The notes under the pieces are model-generated. The model had not been told where the DNA came from. It saw only the letters and a program-made list of their open reading frames with translations, and ran no database searches. From assembly GCA_024697845.1 (NCBI GenBank), contig JAILRZ010000147.1:1-45814 (forward strand): a stretch of DNA of 45,814 bases. Direction: 5' to 3'. Source of the DNA: Eubacterium sp. (GTDB lineage Bacteria > Bacillota > Clostridia > Lachnospirales > Lachnospiraceae). The first letter of the stretch is position 1. Every line of letters starts with the position of its first letter. A program made the position numbers and the translations under genes. Of this stretch, positions 26,488-34,522 are shown piece by piece.

Positions 26488-27000
26488 TTATTCATATAGT
26501 TTTTCAAAAGTTTCATAATGATTGCCAGTATAATAAATCAACCCATCCGACGAATAGATAATTCTTTTGGATCCTCTGCTTTTTTGTCCCATTGTATCAA
26601 TGTCACATTCGAAATATTTTCTTCCTTTTTTCTTCGGGAGCTTATTTTCGTAATTTCCGAAATAATCTCCACCAATACATTTTCCCGGAGCATATTCCTC
26701 TAAGGAACCTCCCTGCCAGCCCAACTGTTTTGCTTCCTTCTTCGTGATGAAGTTCTTCGGTAATTGATGATATTGATGCAGATATTGTGCCACGTCATTC
26801 TTTGACGTATAGCTTCCGTCTTTTGGAAGTTTTTTTTGAGCAACTATTCCTATTGATGTTTGTTCGCTAGAAGTCCTGACTTCCGGTCGGCTTCCCTGCT
26901 GCTCATCCGGAGTAAATCCTCCACTAATAAAATTGATCAAAAAAGCGATTAGGACTCCAAGAATCACCACTGCCTCTTTGATGTGTTTTTTATACTTCAT
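26488..27000 (-). CDS. Secreted barnase-like ribonuclease
   Basis: This is an extracellular guanyl-preferring RNase of the barnase/T1 (N1) family. The track starts at GTG; the ATG at 27000 (MKYKKHIKEAV) with GTGGAG upstream is better and gives 170 aa. An N-terminal signal or anchor helix (AVVILGVLIAFLINFISGG) is followed by a linker, then the RNase domain: VAQYLHQYHQLPKNFITKKE, PGKCIGGDYFGN, and a catalytic set in FECDID (Glu), SKRIIYSSD (Arg) and GNHYETF (His). Two cysteines (CIGG, FECD) are extra relative to barnase. It begins 14 bp after the ABC exporter stop. Confidence 0.92.
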   Translation of the reverse strand: MKYKKHIKEAVVILGVLIAFLINFISGGFTPDEQQGSRPEVRTSSEQTSIGIVAQKKLPKDGSYTSKNDVAQYLHQYHQLPKNFITKKEAKQLGWQGGSLEEYAPGKCIGGDYFGNYENKLPKKKGRKYFECDIDTMGQKSRGSKRIIYSSDGLIYYTGNHYETFEKLYE

Positions 27001-27014
27001 TCTTTTCTCCACTT

Positions 27015-28721
27015 CTATGAAACAGATTCCGTACCATACAATTTTTTATTATCAATAATAAATTCCCGATTGCAAACCTGCAACGCAGCATTCTTATGGG
27101 TAATGATAATACAGGTTTTCCGATTCAGTTTTTTAATATTATTAAGAACTCGTTTTTCTGTTTCAGCATCCAACGCCGAGGTTGCTTCATCCAACAACAG
27201 AATCGGTGCATTACTAATCAATGCTCTGGCAATGGCAAGACGCTGTGCCTGGCCTTCGGAAATTCCCAGTCCCTTTTCTCCAATCACTGTATCCAAACCT
27301 TCCGGCAAACTTTTCACAAAGTTGTAGATATCACTAAGTTTTAGCGCATCCTCTACTTCTTTTTCAGTAGCCTCCGGATTAATCAGCAAGATATTTTCCC
27401 GCAGGGTTCCGCTAAACAAATAATTTCCCTGTGGCACATAAGAAAACAGTACTCTGGAATCTGTTCCAGCTTCTTCACTGCTGCCATCCTGATAACATAA
27501 TTTTATAGTTCCATTCTGAGGTTTAAACACTCCTAACAGCATTTTCATTAATGTGCTCTTTCCAATTCCGGAAATTCCACGAATTGCTACAAAATCCCCT
27601 TTTTTCAAAGTAGCGTTTCCTTCTTCCAGAACACTTTCCCGTCCGTAATTAAACTGAATATCTTCAAAACGGATTTCTTTTAATTGCCGGTATTTTTCTT
27701 CCCGGTTCCAATCTATTTTCCGGAATTCCTCTTTTTCCAGATGTTCGATTTCAAGAATTCGCTCAGCCGAAGCCACAATAGAATAGTATTGTGGAATGAC
27801 TTTCGTGACATTTACAAATGGTGTCTGAATTTGAGAAACCAATTGTAATACCGCAGTTAATGTTCCATAAGACATTGCCCGGAAACAAACCTTCATGGCA
27901 CACCAAATGAGTGCAAATAAATAGCCGGCATTAAAAACAAAAGAAAATCCTGCATTTGCAAGAATACTGATTGTTCTTCGCTTCATTTTTGCCTGATAAT
28001 TGATTTTTTGTAACTCGTCTCCTTTCTGCGAAAACTGCGTTTCCACACCAAAAGTTTTGACTACCAACAGACCTTCAATGGCTTCCTGGAAAAAGGAACG
28101 AGCTTTTCCATCTGTTTCCTGAACCTTTTTGTGAAGGCTTTTTAACTTCGAGCGGAACAACAAAGTCACGCCGGAAATCATTAAACCGCCTGCCAAAAAG
28201 ACCAGGGTAAACTTCCAGTCGAAGGCAATCAATACAATAAAGGCTCCTAAAAACTGAGTAATATAATAAATCATATCCGGAATAATTCCTGTCATTCCGT
28301 CAGAAATAATTTTTACATCACTGGTAATCCGATTCATCAGTTCTCCACTATGATAAGGATTAATTTTTTCGTATTTTTTTGTCAGAATATTAGAAAACAA
28401 ATTGGAACGCATTTTCATTTCCAATCCTGCCTGCACTCTGATTGCCAAACTCTGATTATATACCCGAAGCAACAGTCTTCCGGCAATAATGGCAAAAATC
28501 ACCGCGCCAAACATCACAATCCGATGCATATACTGTGTTCGTAGTAGTTCTGTTTTCGCATCTGCCGCATGCTGTGCTGCATCAATAGCGTATTTACTTG
28601 CAACAGCCAGCATTGTGTTTGCTAATGCAAGGATCACATTAAACAAACTGAGAGCCACGATTTTCCCACGAAATCCATGACTGTTTTTTATAATCCACTG
28701 TAATCCTTTTGATTCATTCAT
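27015..28721 (-). CDS. ABC transporter, fused permease and ATPase (exporter type)
   Basis: This 568-aa half-transporter has six membrane helices (about 20-300) followed by an ATPase domain. The ATPase domain shows Walker A (GISGIGKSTL), Q loop (VPQGNYLFSGTLRENI), a variant signature ISEGQAQRLAIARA (usually LSGGQ), Walker B with D-loop (ILLLDEATSALD) and the switch His (IITHKN). There is no C39 peptidase domain at the N-terminus. It lies 3 bp after the S26-type peptidase gene. With a PqqD-like protein and a peptidase upstream, it may export a modified peptide or secreted product. Confidence 0.92.
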   Translation of the reverse strand: MNESKGLQWIIKNSHGFRGKIVALSLFNVILALANTMLAVASKYAIDAAQHAADAKTELLRTQYMHRIVMFGAVIFAIIAGRLLLRVYNQSLAIRVQAGLEMKMRSNLFSNILTKKYEKINPYHSGELMNRITSDVKIISDGMTGIIPDMIYYITQFLGAFIVLIAFDWKFTLVFLAGGLMISGVTLLFRSKLKSLHKKVQETDGKARSFFQEAIEGLLVVKTFGVETQFSQKGDELQKINYQAKMKRRTISILANAGFSFVFNAGYLFALIWCAMKVCFRAMSYGTLTAVLQLVSQIQTPFVNVTKVIPQYYSIVASAERILEIEHLEKEEFRKIDWNREEKYRQLKEIRFEDIQFNYGRESVLEEGNATLKKGDFVAIRGISGIGKSTLMKMLLGVFKPQNGTIKLCYQDGSSEEAGTDSRVLFSYVPQGNYLFSGTLRENILLINPEATEKEVEDALKLSDIYNFVKSLPEGLDTVIGEKGLGISEGQAQRLAIARALISNAPILLLDEATSALDAETEKRVLNNIKKLNRKTCIIITHKNAALQVCNREFIIDNKKLYGTESVS

Positions 28722-28724
28722 TTC

Positions 28725-29189
28725 TTATCCTCGAATTTTACGTCGGACACGACGCAAAAATTTTCTTCCTTTGACATATATTTTCCGAAGCTGAACTCTT
28801 TTATTCCAGAGATGACAATACATCCTGTATCCCATATGATTGCATGAATATTCTTTTCCTTTTCTGGTAAAAGATTCCACAACTCCTATAACCTGTTTTT
28901 CCTGAATTCCCCATTCAATCGTTAATTGATGATCCCCCCGCATTCCATAAGTGTGTTTTCGAATCCCCACAACCCGATGCAATACATAACTTCCATCGCT
29001 CCGCTGATACAATGGAAGATCATATTTTTTTAATGGAAATACCGGTTTCTTCAAAGTTACCGTATCTATTCCGTCACGAAGCATCGGTAGCATACTGGTT
29101 CCCTTCGGAGAGAAAGTTGTTGTTTTTCCAACTGCCAACTGTTCTCGGATGATTGGAATCATTTCATCCATTTCAACTTCTTTATTCAA
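28725..29189 (-). CDS. S24/S26-type serine peptidase-like protein
   Basis: This 154-aa protein has the signal-peptidase-type serine motif PKGTSMLPMLRDGIDTVTL (about 28-46) and a second block SYVLHRVVGI (about 67-76). A histidine, rather than the usual lysine, is in the position expected for the general base, as in SipW/ER-type enzymes. No membrane anchor is seen, and the C-terminus is strongly basic. The start is TTG behind GAGGAGGA, overlapping the PqqD stop by 8 bp. It may trim or control a partner peptide (inference). Confidence 0.8.
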   Translation of the reverse strand: MNKEVEMDEMIPIIREQLAVGKTTTFSPKGTSMLPMLRDGIDTVTLKKPVFPLKKYDLPLYQRSDGSYVLHRVVGIRKHTYGMRGDHQLTIEWGIQEKQVIGVVESFTRKGKEYSCNHMGYRMYCHLWNKRVQLRKIYVKGRKFLRRVRRKIRG

Positions 29190-29448
29190 ATAAATCCTCC
29201 TCTTGAGCCTTCTGAATAAAAATCCTTATATCCTGCTGCGCCTGTTCTTCCGACACCTCATAAGTGTCTGTCAAAGCCTGAACCAATGCATCTTCTTCAA
29301 TACCTTTTTGTAATTTTTCAAACAGAAACGCCCCTGTTTCATTGAGACTCATCATTCCATTAAAATCAATGTTTTCTTTTCCGATTGGTACTACCACATA
29401 ATTTCCGGCAATATTTCTCAAAACAAAACTATCTTTTATTTTCATCAT
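29182..29448 (-). CDS. PqqD-family peptide chaperone-like protein
   Basis: PqqD-like domains bind leader peptides of ribosomally made modified peptides and hand them to modifying enzymes. The 88-aa protein (ATG at 29448 preferred over the TTG in the track, with AAGGAG upstream) has the usual pattern: FVLRNIAGNYVVVPIG, then NGMMSLNETGAFLFEKLQKG, and a helical end DTYEVSEEQAQQDIRIFIQK. It overlaps or abuts both neighbours, suggesting coupled translation with the kinase-like protein and the S26-type peptidase. Confidence 0.88.
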   Translation of the reverse strand: MMKIKDSFVLRNIAGNYVVVPIGKENIDFNGMMSLNETGAFLFEKLQKGIEEDALVQALTDTYEVSEEQAQQDIRIFIQKAQEEDLFE

Positions 29449-29450
29449 TC

Positions 29451-30188
29451 TCAAACTCTCCTTATTGTATGATAGGCCAAAGAGGCAGCCTCTTCACTAA
29501 TATTACATCCCATTTCATAAAGCGGTGTTTCCACAAGAATCTGTTCCATCTGTGTCAGAATCAAATCCATCGTTTCCTCTTTACTTACCTGATGAATTGT
29601 TTGTTTCAGATATTTTGGAATAGCTTCTCCCACACTGATTTCTTTGATTGTATTTTTTTCTGATCTCTTCAAAAATACAATTCCACCTAATTTTGCACAA
29701 TCGTTGACCTGAAGATCGGTCTTTCCGCTCCATGGGGTTCCAAATACGTACCAAAGCTCCCCTTTTCTTCGAACAATCGGTTTGTCATCATTCAAGATAA
29801 CAGCCTTTTCCCCAAGATATTGTTTCCACAGTGCTGTATGGGTAGATTTTCCCGTTCCACTATCTGCCGAAAACAGATAAGCATATCCGTCTACGGCTAC
29901 TGCTGAGGAATGAATCATACATCCATTTTTCTTAACAACCCTTCGATGAAACACTTCACCGGTATACAGATATTCCCAATCTTCCAATGACAATTTCATT
30001 TTAGATTTCTTTTGTACGTTTTCCAAATATTCCGGTTCATAATCAATAATGATATCTGCCTCATCCTCCGACCATTCAGTCTGTGCCCTGTAAGCTTCCG
30101 CTTTTCTTCTGGTTCGCTGAAAATAAGTTGTCATAACTACTTTATATCCGGCAATTTCATATCGTTTTCTTGTCATATTATAATCCAT
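29451..30188 (-). CDS. HPr-kinase-like (HprK/ScmC-type) P-loop protein
   Basis: This 245-aa protein resembles HPr serine kinase-like proteins found beside PqqD and lasso-type modification genes. It has Walker A SADSGTGKST (about 107-116), an NDD motif (VILNDDKPIV) and the GTPWSGKTDLQ segment. The full HprK N-terminal domain is missing, so it is not the carbon-control kinase. The track starts at 30236 inside a terminator; the ATG at 30188 (MDYNMTRKRYEIAG) with AAAGGAG is preferred. A role in phosphorylating a peptide or wall target is inference. Confidence 0.8.
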   Translation of the reverse strand: MDYNMTRKRYEIAGYKVVMTTYFQRTRRKAEAYRAQTEWSEDEADIIIDYEPEYLENVQKKSKMKLSLEDWEYLYTGEVFHRRVVKKNGCMIHSSAVAVDGYAYLFSADSGTGKSTHTALWKQYLGEKAVILNDDKPIVRRKGELWYVFGTPWSGKTDLQVNDCAKLGGIVFLKRSEKNTIKEISVGEAIPKYLKQTIHQVSKEETMDLILTQMEQILVETPLYEMGCNISEEAASLAYHTIRRV

Positions 30189-30229
30189 AGGTCTCCTTTT
30201 GTCGGTCTCATTCTCCCCTATAAATTCGC

Positions 30230-30259
30230 AAAACACCTATGGATAATCATAGGTGTTTT
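30230..30259. terminator. Terminator after the cps regulator trio
   Basis: AAAACACCTATG and CATAGGTGTTTT form a perfect 12-bp stem with a 6-nt loop and T or A runs at the ends, working on either strand. It separates the tyrosine-kinase gene from the HprK-like gene. Confidence 0.85.
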
Positions 30260-30269
30260 CACGTTATTA

Positions 30270-30992
30270 TTATTTATAATATCCTTTATTGTGTCCATAA
30301 CCATAGCCGTAATTTGAACCGTATCCTCTTTGATAATAGCCGCCGTAATAGCTGCTCTTATCTTCCGGATCCACTTTATTTAGTACTGCTCCTAAAATTT
30401 TACAACCGGATTTTCTCATCTGCTCAATCTGTTTTTGGGCATATTTGTAACTAATATTGGACTGTGAAATCAAAAAGATTAGACCGTCTGTTTTTGGAGC
30501 AACAATAGCAGGATCAATAACCTGTCCGATTGGTGGGGTATCAATAATCACGTAATCGTACATTTCCCTTACCTTCTGAATCAGTTCATCAAATCGACTT
30601 CCATTCAATAATTCTGCCGGGTTTGGCGGTACAGGACCGGAAATAATCATATCCATATTCTCGATATTTGTTGTATATTTAACATCATCCAATTCTGCTA
30701 CACCGGACAAAAACTGGGTTAATCCTTTAATTGCCTTATTGATTTTATATCGTCCAATCAATACGGATTTTCTTAAGTCCGCATCAATAAACAACACTTT
30801 TTTCCCAGAGTCCGCAATTGATATTGCAAGATTGAAAGCCACCATAGACTTTCCTTCATTTGGAATGCAACTGGTCAAAGATACAACCTTCACATCATCT
30901 CCACAGAACTGTACATTGGTTCGGAGCGTTTTGTATGCTTCTCTTGTTTTGAAATCTAAGTCTGCCACTTTTTCCAGATTAATATTTAACAT
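30270..30992 (-). CDS. CpsD/CapB-family tyrosine kinase
   Basis: This is a BY-kinase of exopolysaccharide synthesis control, autophosphorylating on a C-terminal tyrosine cluster. It has Walker A (SCIPNEGKSMVAFNLA), Walker A' (VLFIDADLRKS) and Walker B (YDYVIIDTPP). The tail SSYYGGYYQRGYGSNYGYGY is a dense Tyr/Gly cluster. The N-terminal FKTREAYKTLRTN matches the family. It follows a Wzz-like adaptor and is followed by a terminator. No glycosyltransferases are in this window, so the target pathway lies elsewhere. Confidence 0.93.
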   Translation of the reverse strand: MLNINLEKVADLDFKTREAYKTLRTNVQFCGDDVKVVSLTSCIPNEGKSMVAFNLAISIADSGKKVLFIDADLRKSVLIGRYKINKAIKGLTQFLSGVAELDDVKYTTNIENMDMIISGPVPPNPAELLNGSRFDELIQKVREMYDYVIIDTPPIGQVIDPAIVAPKTDGLIFLISQSNISYKYAQKQIEQMRKSGCKILGAVLNKVDPEDKSSYYGGYYQRGYGSNYGYGYGHNKGYYK

Positions 30993-31008
30993 CCGTCATA
31001 CTCCTTTC

Positions 31009-31803
31009 CTATGCTTCTTTTTCATCCTGTTTATTTTTTTGCTTATCCTTTTCAGGCGGTTTTCCATAGCCGTAACCATAACCATAGCCATAACCGTTTT
31101 TGGAATCGACACTCTTTAATGGAATCGCAGCTAATACGCTGATTCCAAGATGTTTTTCAATATCATCCGGTGATTTGATGGTGTCATCTAAAATAAACAT
31201 AACAACAACAATAATCACCGATAAACCAAAGCCTAAAATAAATCCAAGCATTGTATTTTTCTCAACATTTGGGCTGGATGGACTCACGGGCAAATTCGCA
31301 TCATCGATTGGATTAACCGCTTCAATTCCCTCCATAACATTTTTTGTTTTTTTATTAGCAACATCACGAACTTTATTTGCTATTTTTTGCGCAAGCTTCG
31401 GATCAGTACTTGTAACAGAAATTTCCATTACACGAGTATCTTCAATCAGTTCCACTTCAATCATTTGAGCTAACGCAGAAAGTGACTGTTCCAAATCCAA
31501 CTCGTCTTTTACTTCCTGCAAAACCGGTTCACTGGTCAACAATACCTGATAATCGTTTGCAAGGTAAGACGCAAAAGCTAAATCGTTTGTTGTCAATCCA
31601 TCAGAATTCGGATCCTGATGTGTCAAAATATAAACTTTTGTTTTTGATACATACTGTTCATCTACAAAATATTCTGTATATGCAAATACTAATCCTCCAA
31701 CTAAGATTCCCACAAGAATAATAATCATTAATCGATTTAGTATTGTAGTAAATAACCCTCTAAGGTCAATCTCTATCTCATTTCTGCTGTTTTCTGTGTC
31801 CAT
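31009..31803 (-). CDS. Wzz/CpsC-type polysaccharide co-polymerase and kinase adaptor
   Basis: This 264-aa membrane protein activates its BY-kinase partner and regulates chain length. Two membrane helices are visible, at about 24-45 (LMIIILVGILVGGLVFAYTEY) and 185-206 (MLGFILGFGLSVIIVVVMFIL), flanking an extracellular coiled domain (LIEDTRVMEISVTSTDPKLA). A Pro-rich segment (DDANLPVSPSSPNVEKN) precedes the second helix. The cytoplasmic tail ends in GYGYGYGYGYGKPPEKDK, a Gly-Tyr repeat similar to the kinase tail. Confidence 0.92.
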   Translation of the reverse strand: MDTENSRNEIEIDLRGLFTTILNRLMIIILVGILVGGLVFAYTEYFVDEQYVSKTKVYILTHQDPNSDGLTTNDLAFASYLANDYQVLLTSEPVLQEVKDELDLEQSLSALAQMIEVELIEDTRVMEISVTSTDPKLAQKIANKVRDVANKKTKNVMEGIEAVNPIDDANLPVSPSSPNVEKNTMLGFILGFGLSVIIVVVMFILDDTIKSPDDIEKHLGISVLAAIPLKSVDSKNGYGYGYGYGYGKPPEKDKQKNKQDEKEA

Positions 31804-31819
31804 CCCTTATCCTTTCGTC

Positions 31820-32548
31820 TTACAAATATTTGTCTTCAATTACTTTTTGCGGATTATCAACCAATAACCACTGCAAGTATCCCGGTGTGAATTTCTTTTC
31901 CAGAACTTTCAAACATTCATCCCAATAGACTCCTCGTCTCCCTGTGCTATGAGCATCTGTTGCAATGAAATACAGAAAATTTTCTTTCATCATTTTCAAT
32001 ACAAACTTTTTTTCTCTCCCCAGTAAGCTGGTAGCATTCACCTGAAAATACACGCCCATTTCAATCAAATGCAAAATCTGTTCCCGGTTAATCACACCAA
32101 TTTTCTTTCGAAGACATTGATATCGCTCGCAATGAGCAATAATCGGAATATATCCTCCACTAATTAAATCCATCAGATATCGTTCCATTTCTTTTTCACG
32201 TACAGTTGGATAAAACTCTACTAAGACATAACGACTACCGGCCAAACTAAGGATTCTTCCTTCTTCTAACAAATCCGGCATATCATTACACGCCATCACT
32301 TCGTTTCCCAGGTACAATTTCATATCCGGATATTGCTTTTTCACTGCTTTTTGAAGGACTTCAAAATGCTCCTGCATTTTTTCCTGCTTTGGCATACATT
32401 CTCCTATATGAAAATGTGGGGTCAAAATAATGTTACGAACACCTTGCTCATATTCTTGTTTGATAATTTCTAAAGATGTTTCAAGGGAATCCGAACCATC
32501 ATCTACACCATACAATATATGATTATGCAAATCTGTTAAATTAACCAT
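31820..32548 (-). CDS. CpsB/CapC-family tyrosine phosphatase (PHP fold)
   Basis: This 242-aa protein is the metal-dependent phosphatase that dephosphorylates the CpsD-type kinase. The PHP motif DLHNHILYGVDDGS is at the N-terminus. It has LTPHFHIGE, then a second metal region HCERYQCL and FIATDAHSTGRRG near the end, as in the family. It is the first gene of the trio, with AGGAGG before the ATG and a promoter at 32576-32604. Confidence 0.94.
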   Translation of the reverse strand: MVNLTDLHNHILYGVDDGSDSLETSLEIIKQEYEQGVRNIILTPHFHIGECMPKQEKMQEHFEVLQKAVKKQYPDMKLYLGNEVMACNDMPDLLEEGRILSLAGSRYVLVEFYPTVREKEMERYLMDLISGGYIPIIAHCERYQCLRKKIGVINREQILHLIEMGVYFQVNATSLLGREKKFVLKMMKENFLYFIATDAHSTGRRGVYWDECLKVLEKKFTPGYLQWLLVDNPQKVIEDKYL

Positions 32549-32575
32549 TAGAGAGCCTCCTGCACACTGTCTTAC

Positions 32576-32604
32576 ATTATATCAAAAAAGTAAACTGTAA
32601 ACAA
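32576..32604 (-). promoter_or_regulatory. Promoter of the cps regulator trio
   Basis: On the minus strand TTGTTT (32599-32604) and TATAAT (32576-32581) are 17 bp apart, about 30 bp before the cpsB-like start and just after prfA. Confidence 0.65.
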
Positions 32605-32607
32605 CTA

Positions 32608-33681
32608 TTACTCATTATTTACCTGAGCCAATTTTGCTGCCTGATCTGCTGCAATACAGCTATCAATAATCTCTCCGATATCTCCATTCATAATCTGTTC
32701 CAGACGATGAGAGGTGTACTTGATTCGATGATCCGTAACACGTCCCTGTGGGAAGTTATAAGTTCTGATTTTTTCAGAACGGTCTCCAGTACCAATCTGG
32801 CTTTTTCTTGCTGCAGACTCTTCATCCTGTTTCTTCTGTAATTCCAATTCATAAAGACGGGCACGTAATACCTTTAACGCCTTATCCTTATTCTTTAACT
32901 GTGATTTTTCATCCTGACAGGAAATTACGATTCCCGTTGGAATATGTGTCAAACGAACCGCTGAGTCTGTAGTATTGACACACTGACCACCATTTCCGGA
33001 AGCACGGAACACATCGAAACGAATATCGTTCATATCAATTTCCACATCCACTTCTTCCGCTTCAGGCATTACAGCAACCGTAGCTGTCGATGTATGGATT
33101 CGTCCACCGGATTCCGTAACAGGCACTCGCTGTACACGATGCACTCCACTTTCATACTTCAACTTCGAATAGGCGCCCTGTCCGTTTACCATAAATACAA
33201 CTTCCTTGAAACCACCGATTCCATTTTCATTAATATCCACCAATTCCGTTTTCCAATGCATGGATTCTGCATACATACAATACATACGGTACAATTCTGC
33301 TGCAAATAAAGCTGCTTCATCTCCACCGGCGCCACCACGGATTTCCACAACAACGTTTTTGTCATCATTTTCATCCTTTGGAAGTAACAAAATCTTCAAT
33401 TCTTCTTCTAACTGTTCAATCTGAGCCTTGGCATCATTCATTTCTTCCTTTGCCAATTCTCTTAAATCTTCATCTGATTCATCATTTAAAATCATCAGGC
33501 TGTCTTCTACAGTCTGCTTCGCATTCTTATATGCCTTATATGCTTCTACCAAAGGAGCCAAATCACTCTGTTCCTTCATGATTTTTCTATAATTATTCTG
33601 ATCATTTACAACACTTGGATCATTTAACTGTTCCAGGATTTCATCATAACGTTGTAAAATACCTTCCAACTTATCAAACAT
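32608..33681 (-). CDS. prfA: Peptide chain release factor 1
   Basis: RF1 recognises UAA and UAG stop codons. GGQ is in [19 protein letters not shown] (about 230), and the codon-recognition segment is [18 protein letters not shown] (PVT at the PxT site). The track start is 5 codons too early, as it lies in the ribosome site GGAGG. The ATG at 33681 ([10 protein letters not shown]) gives 357 aa, overlapping the prmC stop by 8 bp (ATGTTTGA). Pairing with prmC, which methylates its GGQ glutamine, is typical. Confidence 0.97.
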   Translation of the reverse strand: MFDKLEGILQRYDEILEQLNDPSVVNDQNNYRKIMKEQSDLAPLVEAYKAYKNAKQTVEDSLMILNDESDEDLRELAKEEMNDAKAQIEQLEEELKILLLPKDENDDKNVVVEIRGGAGGDEAALFAAELYRMYCMYAESMHWKTELVDINENGIGGFKEVVFMVNGQGAYSKLKYESGVHRVQRVPVTESGGRIHTSTATVAVMPEAEEVDVEIDMNDIRFDVFRASGNGGQCVNTTDSAVRLTHIPTGIVISCQDEKSQLKNKDKALKVLRARLYELELQKKQDEESAARKSQIGTGDRSEKIRTYNFPQGRVTDHRIKYTSHRLEQIMNGDIGEIIDSCIAADQAAKLAQVNNE

Positions 33682-34522
33682 TGATTTTTCCTCCATAAAC
33701 TACCCGGTCTAATCCGGCCAGGTCCTTCAATATTTCAACTTCTGTAAACCCATTTTCCTGCAAAAGTCCTTTGACTTCCTCTCCTTGATTGAAACCGATT
33801 TCAAAGAAAATTTTTCCCTCAGAAGTCAGATAATCTTTTGCCTGGGCTGTTATCTGTTTATAAAACCACAATCCATCTTCCAGTCCATCTAAGGCAATTC
33901 TCGGATCATAGACTTTCACTTCCTCCATCAGTTCCTCAATTTCATCGGTTCTGATATATGGAGGATTGGATACAATCACATCAAATTTCCCTTCAATGTT
34001 TCGGAACAAATCCGATTCCACAAAGGTCACATTTCCGTGATTTTTTTCATTGTTCTTTTTTGCCACCTTTAAAGCCTCTGCTGAAATGTCACTGGCAAAT
34101 ACAACCGCATGGCTTGCCAGACGGTCAATGGAAATCGCAATACATCCGGAGCCCGTACATAAATCAAGCACTCTCTGCTCACTCGTATTTTCCATTTTTT
34201 TTAAAACCGTTTCCACCAGGATTTCTGTATCCTGCCTCGGAATCAACACATTGGAATTTACACAAAATTCCATTCCCATAAATTCCTGAACTCCGGTTAA
34301 ATGCTGTACCGGAACTCTCTGGCACCGCTTCTCCACAGCATCCAGAAATGTTCCTGCCACTTCCTCATCCACACAAAAATCCGGATAAAGTAACAGGGTA
34401 TCCCGCTTAATATGCAAAAAATGCTCTGCAAGAATCCGACAATCCCAATCAAAATCGGGAACTCCCGCTTCTTTTAATTGCATCTTTGCTTTTCCAATGA
34501 TTTCCTTCGCTAAAACTTCCAA
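33674..34522 (-). CDS. prmC: Release factor glutamine methyltransferase
   Basis: PrmC (HemK) transfers a methyl group from SAM to the glutamine of GGQ in RF1/RF2. The 282-aa protein has the N-terminal helical domain, SAM motif [12 protein letters not shown] and the diagnostic NPPY ([11 protein letters not shown], about 187), plus the PRxALD variant [13 protein letters not shown]. It overlaps DUF1385 by 13 bp upstream and prfA by 8 bp downstream, so the three are probably translationally coupled. Confidence 0.96.
   Translation of the reverse strand: MEVLAKEIIGKAKMQLKEAGVPDFDWDCRILAEHFLHIKRDTLLLYPDFCVDEEVAGTFLDAVEKRCQRVPVQHLTGVQEFMGMEFCVNSNVLIPRQDTEILVETVLKKMENTSEQRVLDLCTGSGCIAISIDRLASHAVVFASDISAEALKVAKKNNEKNHGNVTFVESDLFRNIEGKFDVIVSNPPYIRTDEIEELMEEVKVYDPRIALDGLEDGLWFYKQITAQAKDYLTSEGKIFFEIGFNQGEEVKGLLQENGFTEVEILKDLAGLDRVVYGGKINV

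Noticed and set aside
27015-30188. Classical lasso-peptide cluster
   Set aside because: No transglutaminase-like leader protease, no asparagine-synthetase-like cyclase and no precursor peptide could be seen, so I report it only as a lasso-like set of parts.
29451-30188. HPr kinase/phosphorylase (hprK)
   Set aside because: The P-loop region matches, but the N-terminal domain and typical HprK signature are missing. It is a relative, not the carbon-control enzyme.
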